64,000 nt of DNA from Pseudonocardia hierapolitana (GTDB lineage Bacteria; Actinomycetota; Actinomycetes; Mycobacteriales; Pseudonocardiaceae). A model generated the notes under the pieces. The model ran no database searches. It saw nothing but the letters and a program-made list of their open reading frames with translations, and was not told where the DNA came from. Position 1 is the stretch's first letter. Every line of letters starts with the position of its first letter. The stretch is taken from assembly GCF_007994075.1 (NCBI RefSeq), contig NZ_VIWU01000001.1, positions 124,001 to 188,000 on the forward strand, in the 5' to 3' direction. The translations under genes were made by a program, and so were the position numbers. This document shows, one piece after another, positions 16,012 through 24,193 of this stretch.

Positions 16012-17412
16012 TCAGCCGGTGATACGCCGCACGAAGCGCGTCACGGCGGCGGCATCCCCCGCGGGGTGCGTGTGCAGGAACGATGCGTGCACACCGCCCG
16101 TGACGAACCCCTCCGGGCCGGCCCCGCGCCAGCCCCACGCCGCGGCGGCGCCGGCACGCGGGGTGACCGACCAGTGGTGGAACTCGTGTCCGGTCACCCG
16201 CGCACCCGCCGGGTGCAGCGCCGAGTCGGTGAGCGCGACGGCGTCCCGGTAGCCCAGGGTGAGCCGCTCGGCGCGGGTCGCCTCGGCCGGGAGCACGCCG
16301 CACATCCGCGTGCCGTCGAGCGTCCCGCACAGGTACAGCAGCCCGCCGCACTCGGCGTGCACCGGCGCCCCGGAGGCCGCCAGCTCCCGCACCGCGGCGA
16401 GCAGCGGCGCGTTGGCCGCGAGCCCGGCGACGTGCTCCTCCGGGAAGCCGCCCGGCAGCACGAGCCCACCGGTGCCCGGAGGAAGGGCGGTGTCGCGCAG
16501 CGGGTCGACCGTGACCGGCTCCGCCCCCGCGGCGGCGAGCAGCTCGACGTGCTCGGCGTAGCCGAACGTGAACGCCGGCCCACCCAGCACCGCCACCACG
16601 CCACCCGACCCGGGCGGCGAGTCCGACGTCTCGACACCGCGAGTGCCGCGTTCGTGCACGGCGTCGGCAGGTGACCACGCCGGACCGGCCGGCAGCGGAG
16701 CGGCCAGCCCGAGCACCGCGTCCAGGTCGACGTGTGCCGCCACCAGCTCCGCCATCGCGTCGACGGCCGCGGTGGCCGCGCCCCCGTGCTCGGCGGCGGT
16801 GACGAGCCCGAGGTGCCGCGACGGGACCTCGAGGGCGTCGCGGCGCGGCAGGGCGCCGAGCACCGGCAGCCCGGCCTCGTCCGCCGCGGCGCGCAGCACC
16901 TCCTCGTGCCGTGCGCTGCCCACGCGGTTGAGCACGACGCCTGCGATCCGCGCCCTGTCGATGCCCGCTCCGCCCACGCTCCGCGGGGCGGGGTCGAAGG
17001 AGCGGAAGCCGTGCAGCAGCGCGGCCAGGCTGCGCGCCTGGCCGCGGCAGTCGACGACCAGCAGCACCGGTGCCCCCAGGAGCCCTGCGACCTCGGCGGT
17101 GGACCCGGCGCCGTCCGGAATGCGCCCGTCGAACAGGCCCATCACGCCCTCGACCACGGCGATCTCGGCACCCGCCCCCCCGTGCCGGGCCAGCGGGGCG
17201 ATCCGGTCGGCGCCGACGAGCACCGGGTCGAGGTTGCGACCGGGCCGACCCGCGGCCAGCGTGTGGTAGCCGGGGTCGATGTAGTCCGGCCCCACCTTGA
17301 ACGGCGCCACGGCCGTCCCCCGCCGCCGCAGCGCGGCCATCAGACCCGTGGCGACCGTGGTCTTCCCGCTCCCGGAGGCAGGAGCGGCGACGACGACCGC
17401 CCGCGCACTCAC
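16012..17412 (-). CDS. cobB: Cobyrinic acid a,c-diamide synthase
   Basis: A 466-residue ATP- and glutamine-dependent amidase. P-loop VAAPASGSGKTTVATGLMAAL (~7-27), APFKVGPDYIDPGYH, GVMGLFDG, and a C-terminal type I glutamine amidotransferase domain (VLPGGFPEEH; APVHAECGGLLYL with the catalytic Cys; GHEFHHWS with the His). It amidates the a and c acetate side chains of (hydrogeno)cobyrinate. GTG 17412 overlaps the AKR stop by 4 bp (GTGA). It is split from cobO by about 4.2 kb of accessory genes and an insertion sequence. Confidence 0.93.
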   Translation of the reverse strand: MSARAVVVAAPASGSGKTTVATGLMAALRRRGTAVAPFKVGPDYIDPGYHTLAAGRPGRNLDPVLVGADRIAPLARHGGAGAEIAVVEGVMGLFDGRIPDGAGSTAEVAGLLGAPVLLVVDCRGQARSLAALLHGFRSFDPAPRSVGGAGIDRARIAGVVLNRVGSARHEEVLRAAADEAGLPVLGALPRRDALEVPSRHLGLVTAAEHGGAATAAVDAMAELVAAHVDLDAVLGLAAPLPAGPAWSPADAVHERGTRGVETSDSPPGSGGVVAVLGGPAFTFGYAEHVELLAAAGAEPVTVDPLRDTALPPGTGGLVLPGGFPEEHVAGLAANAPLLAAVRELAASGAPVHAECGGLLYLCGTLDGTRMCGVLPAEATRAERLTLGYRDAVALTDSALHPAGARVTGHEFHHWSVTPRAGAAAAWGWRGAGPEGFVTGGVHASFLHTHPAGDAAAVTRFVRRITG

Positions 17413-18380
17413 TGGTGCCCGAGCACCGGGTGCGGGACGTAGGGCGCTTCCAGCGCGGCGATCTCGTCGTCGGAGAGCTCCACGCCGACCGCGGCGACCG
17501 CGTCCTCGATGTGGCCGGGCTTCGTGGCCCCGACGATCGGCGCGGTGATCGCCTCCTTGTGCAGCATCCACGCGAGTGCCACCTGCGCGAGCGGCAGGTC
17601 ACGGCCCTTGGCGACCTCGGCGACCGCGCGCACGACGGCGTCGTCGGACTCGGTGTACATGTTGTCGGCGATCGGGTCGCTGCCGGAGCGGGTGGTGGTG
17701 CGCTCCTCGGGGAGGCGGGCGAGCCGCCCGCGGGCGAGCGGGCTCCACGGGATCACGCCGACGCCCTGGTCGAGGCAGAGCGGGTGCATCTCCCGCTCCT
17801 CCTCGCGGTAGATCAGGTTGTAGTGGTCCTGCATCGAGACGAACCGGGTCCAGCCGCCCAGGTCGGCCGTGGCCTGCGCCTTGGCGAACTGCCACGCGAA
17901 CATGCTGGAGGCGCCGATGTAGCGGGCCTTGCCCGCGCGCACGACGTCGTGCAGCGCCTCCATCGTCTCCTCGATCGGGGTCTCGGGGTCCCACCGGTGG
18001 ATCTGGTAGAGGTCGACGTGGTCGGTGCCGAGCCGCCGCAGCGACCCGTCGATGCTCGCCATGATGTGCTTGCGCGACAGCCCGCGGTCGTTCGGCCGGT
18101 CGCTCATCGGGAAGAACACCTTGGTGGCGAGCACGTAGTCGTCGCGGCGCGCGAAGAACTCCCGCAGGAGCGTGCCCGTGACCTCCTCACCCACCCCGAG
18201 CGAATAACCGTCGGCGGTGTCGAAGAACGTGATCCCCGCCTCCACGGCGCTGCGCACGAGCGGCCGCGAGGCGTCGACGTCCAGCACCCACTCCCGCCAG
18301 GACGGCGTGCCGTAGCTCATCATCCCCAGGCAGATGCGCGAGACCTGCAGGCCGGTCGAGCCGAGTCGCGTGTACTCCAT
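17409..18380 (-). CDS. Aldo/keto reductase
   Basis: A 323-residue AKR with (beta/alpha)8 features. Catalytic Asp/Tyr stretch FFDTADGYSLGVGEE (~50-65), Lys in YVLATKVF (~85), His in YQIHRWD (~128), and the C-terminal cofactor region with ITAPIVGATKPGHIEDAV. It is closest in look to the YajO/IolS group. The gene sits immediately upstream of cobB with a 4-bp overlap and 9 bp after a MarR regulator, so cobB may now depend on a promoter upstream of the MarR/AKR pair. Substrate unknown. Confidence 0.9.
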   Translation of the reverse strand: MEYTRLGSTGLQVSRICLGMMSYGTPSWREWVLDVDASRPLVRSAVEAGITFFDTADGYSLGVGEEVTGTLLREFFARRDDYVLATKVFFPMSDRPNDRGLSRKHIMASIDGSLRRLGTDHVDLYQIHRWDPETPIEETMEALHDVVRAGKARYIGASSMFAWQFAKAQATADLGGWTRFVSMQDHYNLIYREEEREMHPLCLDQGVGVIPWSPLARGRLARLPEERTTTRSGSDPIADNMYTESDDAVVRAVAEVAKGRDLPLAQVALAWMLHKEAITAPIVGATKPGHIEDAVAAVGVELSDDEIAALEAPYVPHPVLGHQ

Positions 18381-18389
18381 GCGGTCTGT

Positions 18390-18845
18390 CTACTCCTGGC
18401 GCGTGACCTCGCGCTCGTAGGCCTGCAACGTCTCGACGAACAGCCGCCGTTGATCGGCCGTCAGCGGCTCCAGCGCCGTCTGCCATGCCCGTCCACCGGC
18501 GGCGAGCCAGTCGGTGACCGACCGCTCGTGCGCGGGCGCGATGCTGACGATCGTGCGCCGCCGGTCGGCGTCGTCCTCGCGGCGTTCGAGGACTCCCTGC
18601 CGGGAGAGGTCGGCGACCATCAGGCTCACGGTGGCGGGCGCGACCTCCAGCCGCGCCGCGAGCTCCTTGACCCCCAGCGGGCCGTCGAACACCAGGTAGG
18701 CCAGCAGCGACAGGTGCCGTGGCGCGAGCTGCAACGCGCGGAGCGGTTCGGGCGGCGGGATCCGCTTCGCCCGGCCCACCAGGCGCGGCATGAGCAGCAG
18801 GAGGGCGCGGGTGGCCTCGTCGACGCCGTATGCGCCTGCGGACAC
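18390..18845 (-). CDS. MarR-family regulator
   Basis: A 151-residue winged-helix regulator: LAPRHLSLLAYLVFDGPLGVKELAARLEVAPATVSLMVADLSRQGVLERREDDADRRRTIVSI contains the HTH and wing with the typical D-x-R-D/R pattern. GTG at 18845 follows GGAGGTGGAGGC; an upstream ATG at 18875 would add ten Gly-rich residues. It is in the same direction as the aldo/keto reductase and probably controls it. Confidence 0.87.
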   Translation of the reverse strand: MSAGAYGVDEATRALLLLMPRLVGRAKRIPPPEPLRALQLAPRHLSLLAYLVFDGPLGVKELAARLEVAPATVSLMVADLSRQGVLERREDDADRRRTIVSIAPAHERSVTDWLAAGGRAWQTALEPLTADQRRLFVETLQAYEREVTRQE

Positions 18846-18903
18846 GCCTCCACCTCCGAACCGACCTGTCAGCACAGCAGTCTAGGGACTAGCGTCGATC
18901 ACC

Positions 18904-19179
18904 ATGGACGTCACGGACGCGCCCGAACGCCGACGCTACGAGGGCCGGATCGACGGCGAGCTCGCCGGCATCGCCGAGTACCGGGCATCCGACGAGGTCG
19001 TGACGTTCGTCCACACCGAGGTCATGCCCGGGTTCGAGGGCAAGGGCGTCGGAAGCACGCTGGTGCGCGCGGCCCTGGACGACGTGCGCGCGCACGGGAA
19101 GAAGGTGCGCGCGGTGTGCCCGTTCGTGAAGGGGTACGTGGAGAAGCACTCCGACGAGTACGGCGACCTCGTCGCCTGA
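18904..19179 (+). CDS. GNAT-type acetyltransferase of the short YjdJ class
   Basis: A 91-residue protein matching the compact Gcn5-related family (PF14542 type). It shows the acetyl-CoA loop EVMPGFEGKGVGSTLVRAALDD and the family ending VRAVCPFVKGYVEKHSDEYGDLV. Standalone members are thought to be small-molecule or peptide acetyltransferases of unknown substrate. It is divergent from the MarR gene with 58 bp between them. Confidence 0.9.
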   Translation: MDVTDAPERRRYEGRIDGELAGIAEYRASDEVVTFVHTEVMPGFEGKGVGSTLVRAALDDVRAHGKKVRAVCPFVKGYVEKHSDEYGDLVA

Positions 19180-19254
19180 CGCCGCGCTCACGGGGGTCGG
19201 GCGGGACGGAGCCCGGGCGCCCGGCCCATGTCGAGAATGCGACCGCTGGGTCAC

Positions 19255-19380
19255 GGCCTTCGGTGGCGGCCCTTGGGTCAGGGCCTTCGGAGGCAAACCC
19301 TTGGGTCAGGGCCTTCGGAGGCGGCCCTTCGCCAAGGCCTTCGGTGGCGCCTTCCGGCAAGGCCTTCGGTGGCGCCGCGC
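19255..19380. repeat. 27-bp tandem array (GGCCTTCGGWGGC units)
   Basis: GGCCTTCGG recurs at 19255, 19282, 19309, 19336 and 19361, with spacing 27, 27, 27 and 25 bp. Units also share CCCTTGGGTCAG or CCTTC.GCAA. The last unit merges into the 19-bp terminal inverted repeat of the MITE-like element at 19362. No gene is seen between 19180 and 19417. Confidence 0.8.
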
Positions 19381-19433
19381 ATTCTGCGGGGCCGCCCCTC
19401 AGAGCTCAAGGGCGCCTCAGTGTCAGGCTGAGG

Positions 19434-19622
19434 GCTGCTGCTGTTGATCGGCAGCGGTTAGGGTCCGGCCCTGATCACGTGGTGACTCTCAAGGGCGCTG
19501 CCACCGTTGGTTGGCTTGCCGCAGAACTGTCGAGCGTGGTCAGGGTTCGGGCCGGCTGGCCTGACTTGATAGAAGCGTGGGCTAGACGCCATCCCCTCGA
19601 CTGAGGTGTGTCCGACCAGCCG
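19434..19622 (+). ncRNA. Putative IS110 bridge RNA
   Basis: Three hairpins can be drawn. The first is CTGCTG/CAGCGG near 19437-19457. The second is closed by CCCTGATCACG (19469-19479) and CGTGGTCAGGG (19535-19545). The third is closed by GGCTGG (19554-19559) and CCAGCC (19616-19621). Hairpin 2 carries CTCAAGGGCGC (19488-19498), identical to the left target flank 19405-19415, and GCCGCAG (19518-19524), complementary to the right target CTGCGGC (20731-20737). Hairpin 3 carries ATAGAAGC (19569-19576), identical to the right element end 20721-20728, and ACTGAG (19600-19605), complementary to the left end CTCAGT (19416-19421). This is the target-loop plus donor-loop plan of bridge RNAs. RNA ends are approximate. 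Confidence 0.75.
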
Positions 19623-19675
19623 ACCCGATCCGGATGCCTGTCTCCTGATCTGGAAGGAAGGACACCCGGACGTTC

Positions 19676-20719
19676 ATGGTGGTCATTGGGATCGATCCGC
19701 ACAAGCGGACCCACACCGCGGTCGCCGTCGACGAGGTGGGGCGCAAGCTGGGCCAGGTGACGGTCGCCTCCACCCCGGAGGGGTGGTTGCGGTTGTGGGC
19801 GTGGGCGGGCGGGTTTGGGCCGGACCGGCGGTGGGCGGTCGAGGACGGCCGCGGGGTGGCCGGGCGGCTGGTGCGCACCCTGATCGGGCACGGCGCGGCG
19901 GTGGTGTGGGTGCCGCCCAAGCTGATGGCCCAGAGCCGGGCCAGCGCGCGCACGCGCGGCAAGTCCGACCCGATCGACGCGCTGGCCATCGCCCGCGCCG
20001 CGCTGCGCGAGCCGGACTTGCCGGCCGCGCACCTGGATGAGGTGGCCGCTGATCTGCGGCTGCTGACCGACCGGCGCGAGCAGCTGGTCAAGTGGCGCAC
20101 CCAGACGATCAACCAGCTGCGCTGGCACCTGCACGACCTGGACCCCGGCCTGGACCCCGGCGCCGGGCGGTTGAACAGTGCCCGTCAGCTGGACCGGCTG
20201 ACCGCCGGGCTGGAGGCGCTGCCGGCGAGCGTGCGCCGCGACCTGGCGCTGGAGCTGGTCGGCGAGATCCGTCGGCTGCGCGAACAGATCCGCCGGTTGG
20301 ACAAGCAGCTGGGCGAGCTGGTCGTCCCGCTGGCCCCGACCCTGCTGGCCATCGTCGGGGTCAACGTGGTCACCGCCGCGAAGATCATCGGTGAGGTTGC
20401 TGGGATCTCCCGGTTCCGGTCCGCGGCGGCGTTTGCCATGCACGCCGGTGCCGCCCCGATCCCGGTCTGGAGTAGTAACCGGCCCCAGGTGCGGCTCAAC
20501 CGCGGCGGCAACCGGCAACTCAACGCCTGCCTGCATCGCATCGTCATCGCCCAGCTCAGCCACAAACCCGAGGCGCGGGCCTGGCGCGAACGCTGGACCC
20601 AGCGCCGACCCAACGCCACCGGCAAGGCGGCGCTGCGCGCCCTCAAACGCCACCTCGCCGACGTCGTCTACCACGCCCTGCTCACCGACCACCGCCGCCA
20701 ACTCCCAGCGACCGCTTGA
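19676..20719 (+). CDS. IS110-family transposase (DEDD recombinase)
   Basis: A 347-residue transposase. The N-terminal RuvC-like DEDD domain has VIGIDPHKRTHTAVAVDE (first Asp), VEDGRGVAGRLVR, and ARTRGKSDPIDALAIARAAL (last two Asp). The C-terminal Tnp domain (~205-320) has LLAIVGVNVVTAAKIIGEVAGISRF, AFAMHAGAAPIPVWSSN with the nucleophilic serine region, and GGNRQLNACLHRIVIAQL. Length and motifs are complete, so it looks active. It acts with a bridge RNA from its own left end to recombine the circular element with a CT-containing target. Confidence 0.95.
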   Translation: MVVIGIDPHKRTHTAVAVDEVGRKLGQVTVASTPEGWLRLWAWAGGFGPDRRWAVEDGRGVAGRLVRTLIGHGAAVVWVPPKLMAQSRASARTRGKSDPIDALAIARAALREPDLPAAHLDEVAADLRLLTDRREQLVKWRTQTINQLRWHLHDLDPGLDPGAGRLNSARQLDRLTAGLEALPASVRRDLALELVGEIRRLREQIRRLDKQLGELVVPLAPTLLAIVGVNVVTAAKIIGEVAGISRFRSAAAFAMHAGAAPIPVWSSNRPQVRLNRGGNRQLNACLHRIVIAQLSHKPEARAWRERWTQRRPNATGKAALRALKRHLADVVYHALLTDHRRQLPATA

Positions 20720-20955
20720 CATAGAAGCTTCTGCGGCGTCGCTCCGCGATCGCTGCGCGACCCTTGACCTCCGAGCCTCTGCGACCCCTCCGGGCAGCAC
20801 TACGCGGGCAGGCCGGGGGCCTGCCCGGAGGGCGCGCGGCGCCACCGAAGGCGGTCCCACGGCCAAGATCAAGGCCTCGTCGCGAAAACGGTCGAAAACG
20901 ACACGAGAACCCGCCGAACTGCCGATCACACCGCCCGTGGCCCTGGCACAGCCGA

Positions 20956-21023
20956 CTTCACACACCCAGTACGGACTTCACACAAGGCCGGCCTTGTGTG
21001 AAGTCGCCACTGGGTGTGTGAAG
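20956..21023. repeat. 68-bp near-perfect hairpin (34-bp arms)
   Basis: The arm CTTCACACACCCAGT, then GACTTCACACAAGGCC (20956-20989), is mirrored by GGCCTTGTGTGAAGTC, then ACTGGGTGTGTGAAG (20990-21023). Three mismatches fall in the middle and there is no loop at the centre. Outside it the pairing continues for about five more bases (CAGCC/GGCTG) after a one-base bulge. It lies between the two MITE-like copies; no gene is seen from 20853 to 21241. It could be a REP-type or cruciform element or a strong bidirectional terminator. Confidence 0.85.
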
Positions 21024-21214
21024 TGGCTGGGAGAGGGCCCGTGATCGGCCCGAGGTGTACATCAGCGTCTCCGCCGAGCCCGCGATGTGCTGATCGGAGC
21101 GATCTCCGCAACCGAGGCACCGCTCCCCCGCCCACGCGCCCCGTCGACCGGGTGCGTGGGCCGACACGGGGCGCGCGAGCACACCAGGTGCGTGACCGGC
21201 ACGGAGATCCACCA

Positions 21215-21538
21215 TCACGTGCCCGTGATACCGGCCTGCTGGCGGCGCCGCGCGCCCCACCGGGCAGGCCCCGGCCTGCCCGCACCGCATGCCCGAGGGG
21301 TCGCAGAGGCTCGCAGGTCAAGGGGCCGCGGAGCGGCTCGCGCAGCGACGCCGCAGGCGCCCTTGAGCTGGGAGGGGCGGCCCCGCACAATGCGCGGCGC
21401 CGCCAGGAGGCCCAGGACGGGCTCACCTGATGGACCGATCCACCGATCCTCCATCGGCGCGGCCACGAGCTCGGCCTCAGCACGCGAGTAGGCGACTACA
21501 CGCAGGTCGAGCAGCGCCGGCCCGTATCGAGACACCAC
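21215..21538 (-). CDS. Doubtful hypothetical protein running into a repeat
   Basis: A GTG at 21538 preceded by GGAGGG opens a 107-codon frame. The first ~39 residues (VSRYGPALLDLRVVAYSR, then AEAELVAAPMEDRWIG) look protein-like. The remainder is translated MITE-like repeat (21242-21401). It may be the front of a gene disrupted by the repeat. No family recognised. Confidence 0.2.
   Translation of the reverse strand: MVSRYGPALLDLRVVAYSRAEAELVAAPMEDRWIGPSGEPVLGLLAAPRIVRGRPSQLKGACGVAARAAPRPLDLRASATPRACGAGRPGPARWGARRRQQAGITGT
21242..21401. repeat. MITE-like repeat, copy 2 (uninterrupted, inverted)
   Basis: About 160 bp bounded by a 13-bp inverted repeat GGCGGCGCCGCGC and its inverse. On the minus strand it aligns with 19371-19417 joined to 20731-20843, and so shows the IS110 target before insertion. 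The intact target site is at 21349-21367 on the minus strand. Confidence 0.85.
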
Positions 21539-21587
21539 CGGGCCCTCCGCGCGCAGAAGCCGTGGCTCGACCAGCGGCGTTCTGCAG

Positions 21588-22202
21588 TCACCACTCGATC
21601 CCGCGCTGCCCCTTCTGGCCCGCGTCCATCGGGTGCTTGACCTTGGTCGTCTGCATCACGAGGTCGGCGGCGTCGATCAGTTCGGGCGCGGCGTCGCGCC
21701 CGGTGATGATCACGTGCTGGCGGCCCGGCCGCGCGGCGAGCACCTCGACGACCTCGCGCACGTCCACCCACCCCCACTTGATCGGGTAGGTGAACTCGTC
21801 GAGCACGTACAGGTCGTGCGCCTGCGCCTCGAGGCGGCGGCGGATCTCCGCCCAGCCCTCGGCCGCCGCCGCGGCGTGGTCGTCCTCGGAGCCCTTCTTG
21901 CGCGTCCAGGACCAGCCCTCGCCCATCTTGTGCCACTCGACGGGCCCGCCCTCGCCGGTCTGCTCGTGGACGCGGCCGAGCGCGCGGAAAGCGGCCTCCT
22001 CGCCGACCTTCCACTTCGCCGACTTCACGAACTGGAACACCCCGATCGACCAGCCCTGGTTCCAGCCGCGCAGCGCCAGCCCGAACGCGGCGGTCGACTT
22101 GCCCTTCATCTCCCCCGTGTGCACGACGACGAGCGGCCGGTTGCGGCGCTGGCGGGTGGTGAGCCCGTCGTCCGGCACGGTGACGACCTGACCTTGCGGC
22201 AT
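21588..22202 (-). CDS. cobO: Cob(I)yrinic acid a,c-diamide adenosyltransferase
   Basis: A 204-residue CobO/BtuR enzyme. P-loop VVVHTGEMKGKSTAAFGLALR (~26-46), then GVFQFVKSAKWKVGEEAA, LDEFTYPIKWGWVD, VIITGRDAAPELIDAADLVMQTTKVKHP and the C-terminal GQKGQRGIEW, all typical. It transfers adenosyl from ATP to the cobalt of corrinoids. It lies 8 bp after the chelatase gene, in the order cobQ-chelatase-cobO. Confidence 0.95.
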   Translation of the reverse strand: MPQGQVVTVPDDGLTTRQRRNRPLVVVHTGEMKGKSTAAFGLALRGWNQGWSIGVFQFVKSAKWKVGEEAAFRALGRVHEQTGEGGPVEWHKMGEGWSWTRKKGSEDDHAAAAAEGWAEIRRRLEAQAHDLYVLDEFTYPIKWGWVDVREVVEVLAARPGRQHVIITGRDAAPELIDAADLVMQTTKVKHPMDAGQKGQRGIEW

Positions 22203-22210
22203 GTTCCCTC

Positions 22211-24193
22211 CTACGCGGCCCGGGCGGCGCGCACGACGCCCGCGACCTGGTCCGCCGACAGCTCCGCGAGACCGAGTGCCGGCCCACCGGCCGCGGCCGC
22301 CACCCGGGCGGCGAGGCCGAGCCGGACGGGGCCGCTCTCGCAGTCGACCACGATCGTCGCCACCCCGTCGGCGGCGAGCAGGCCCGCGGCCCGGCAGGCG
22401 TCCTGCACCGGGTCGCCGCCCGGGCGGGCCGCCACGGTGGCGCGGCCGTCGGTGAGCAGCACGAGCAGCGCACGCCGCCGCGGGTCCCGCAGCCGTTCCA
22501 CGCGCAGCACGGCCCGCGCCCGCAAGAGCCCGTCGGCCAGTGGCGTGCGGCCACCGGTGCGCAGCTGCGCGAGCCGGGCCTGGGCGGCGGGCACGCTCGA
22601 CGTCGGTGGCAGCACCAGCTCGGCACCGCCCGCCCGGAACGCGACCAGCCCGACCTTGTCCCGGCGCTGGTAGGCGTCGCGCAGCAGCGAGAGCACCGCC
22701 CCGGTCACCGCGGCCATCCGCTGCCGGGCGGCCATCGATCCGGACGCGTCCACGGCGAAGAGCACGAGGTTGCCCTCCCGGCCCTCGCGCTCGGCGCTGC
22801 GCAGGTCGGCCGCGTGCAGCCGCAGGCCGGCGCCGGTGCGACCGCGGCCCCGCTGGTGCGGGGCGGCCGCGGCGATCGTGGCGGGCAGGTGCAGGTCGGC
22901 GGCGCGACGCGGTGCCGTCCCGGACGCGCGGACCACCCGGCCGGTCTCGGTGCGCGCCCGGGACCGGCGGCCCGGAGCACCTTCCCCGATCCCCGGTACC
23001 TGCAGCAGCCGTGCCCGGAACGGCGCCGAGGCCGGCGGTGCGGCCTGGGGCCTGCCGTCACCCGCGGGGCGAGGCGTGGTGTCTGCATCGGAGTCGCCGG
23101 AGGCCGGGGCCTCGCCGGGTTCGGGGGCGCCTCCGCCCCCGGGCCCCCCGTCGTCCGGACCCTCCGGGGGTTCGTCCTCCCCCGCCTCGCGCAGCGCGTC
23201 GTCGAGTGCCTGTTCGTCCATCCCCGGCTCGTCGAACGGGTCGCGGCGGCGCCGGTGCGGCAGCGCGAGCCGCGCGGCCACGCGCACGTCCTCCTCGCCG
23301 ACCGCGCCCGCTCCGCGCCAAGCCGCGTGGGCGACGGCGGCGCGGGCGATCACGAGGTCGGCGCGCATGCCGTCGACGTCGAAGGCCGCGCAGACGGCCG
23401 CGATGCGCCGCAGTTCCGCGTCGGGGAGCACGACGGCGCCGACCCGCTCCCTCGCCTCGGCGATCTGCCGGGCCGTGCCCCGCTCCTCGTCCTGCCAGGC
23501 GGCGACGAAACCGGTGGGATCCGCCTCGAACGCGAGCCTGCGCCGCACGACCTCCACGCGCGTCTCGACCTCGCGCGCCGCCCGGACCTCGACGGTGAGC
23601 CCGAACCGGTCGAGCAGCTGCGGGCGCAGCTCACCCTCCTCCGGGTTCATGGTGCCGACCAGCAGGAACCGCGCCGCGTGCGAGATCGACACCCCGTCGC
23701 GCTCCACGTGGGCGCGGCCCATTGCGGCGGCGTCGAGCAGCAGATCCACCAGGTGGTCGTGCAGCAGGTTGACCTCGTCGACGTACAGCACGCCGCGGTG
23801 CGCGTCGGCGAGCAGGCCAGGCTGGTAGGCGCGCACGCCCTCGGAGAGCGCTCGCTCCAGGTCGAGGGATCCGACGAGGCGGTCCTCGGTGGCCCCCACC
23901 GGCAGTTCGACGAGCCGGGCCGGGCGGACGTCTGCTGCGACGCCCGCCGGGTGCTGCCCGTCGGGGCAGGCGGGGTCGGGCGAGCCCGGCGCGCACGCGA
24001 ACCGGCAACCGGACACCACGTCGAGCGCCGGCAGCAGCGCCGCGAGCGCGCGCACGGCCGTCGACTTCGCGGTGCCCTTCTCCCCGCGCACGAGCACCCC
24101 GCCGACGCCGGGGTGCACGGCGTTGAGCAGCAGCGCGAGCCGGAGGTCGTCGTGGCCGACGACGGCGGAGAAGGGGAACTGCGGACCGCTCAC
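22211..24193 (-). CDS. Cobaltochelatase-type AAA+/VWA subunit (fused ChlI-ChlD)
   Basis: A 660-residue fusion of a magnesium-chelatase I-like AAA+ ATPase (~1-330; Walker [15 protein letters not shown]; Walker [42 protein letters not shown]) with a Pro/Gly/Asp-rich linker (~335-420) and a VWA domain (~475-655). The VWA domain carries the MIDAS motif DASGS and the TPLADGLL and LLTDGRA segments. Such proteins serve with CobN for late cobalt insertion in actinobacteria. CobN is not in this window. ATGA overlap with cobQ. Confidence 0.88.
   Translation of the reverse strand: MSGPQFPFSAVVGHDDLRLALLLNAVHPGVGGVLVRGEKGTAKSTAVRALAALLPALDVVSGCRFACAPGSPDPACPDGQHPAGVAADVRPARLVELPVGATEDRLVGSLDLERALSEGVRAYQPGLLADAHRGVLYVDEVNLLHDHLVDLLLDAAAMGRAHVERDGVSISHAARFLLVGTMNPEEGELRPQLLDRFGLTVEVRAAREVETRVEVVRRRLAFEADPTGFVAAWQDEERGTARQIAEARERVGAVVLPDAELRRIAAVCAAFDVDGMRADLVIARAAVAHAAWRGAGAVGEEDVRVAARLALPHRRRRDPFDEPGMDEQALDDALREAGEDEPPEGPDDGGPGGGGAPEPGEAPASGDSDADTTPRPAGDGRPQAAPPASAPFRARLLQVPGIGEGAPGRRSRARTETGRVVRASGTAPRRAADLHLPATIAAAAPHQRGRGRTGAGLRLHAADLRSAEREGREGNLVLFAVDASGSMAARQRMAAVTGAVLSLLRDAYQRRDKVGLVAFRAGGAELVLPPTSSVPAAQARLAQLRTGGRTPLADGLLRARAVLRVERLRDPRRRALLVLLTDGRATVAARPGGDPVQDACRAAGLLAADGVATIVVDCESGPVRLGLAARVAAAAGGPALGLAELSADQVAGVVRAARAA

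Larger units (their letters stand above)
19418..20732 (+). mobile_element. IS110-family insertion sequence with CT core
   Basis: Ends are defined by comparison with the uninterrupted repeat at 21242-21401. The empty site reads GGGCGC-CT-GCGGCG. The left flank stops matching after GGGCGCCT (19417) and the right flank starts matching at CTGCGGCG (20731). The element is therefore 1,315 bp including one CT, lacks terminal inverted repeats and makes no longer target duplication. It has a 258-bp left non-coding end, the transposase gene and only 11 bp on the right, the layout of the IS110 (not IS1111) group. Confidence 0.88.
19362..20852. repeat. MITE-like repeat, copy 1, interrupted by the IS110 element
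   Basis: The outer ends are a perfect 19-bp inverted repeat, GCCTTCGGTGGCGCCGCGC at 19362-19380 and its inverse at 20834-20852. The parts outside the insertion sequence (19362-19417 and 20731-20852) together give about 176 bp. They align, inverted, with the uninterrupted copy at 21242-21401, including ~46 bp left of the insertion with 3 mismatches. Confidence 0.8.

Noticed and set aside
19180..19417. Minus-strand frame with PPKALTQG-type repeated peptides
   Set aside because: It is only the translation of the 27-bp tandem array and the end of the MITE-like repeat.
20731..21587. Possible tRNA or structured RNA gene in the repeat-rich gap
   Set aside because: The pairing found is explained by the hairpin and MITE-like inverted repeats; no cloverleaf with a T-loop GTTCRA and CCA-proximal stem could be drawn.
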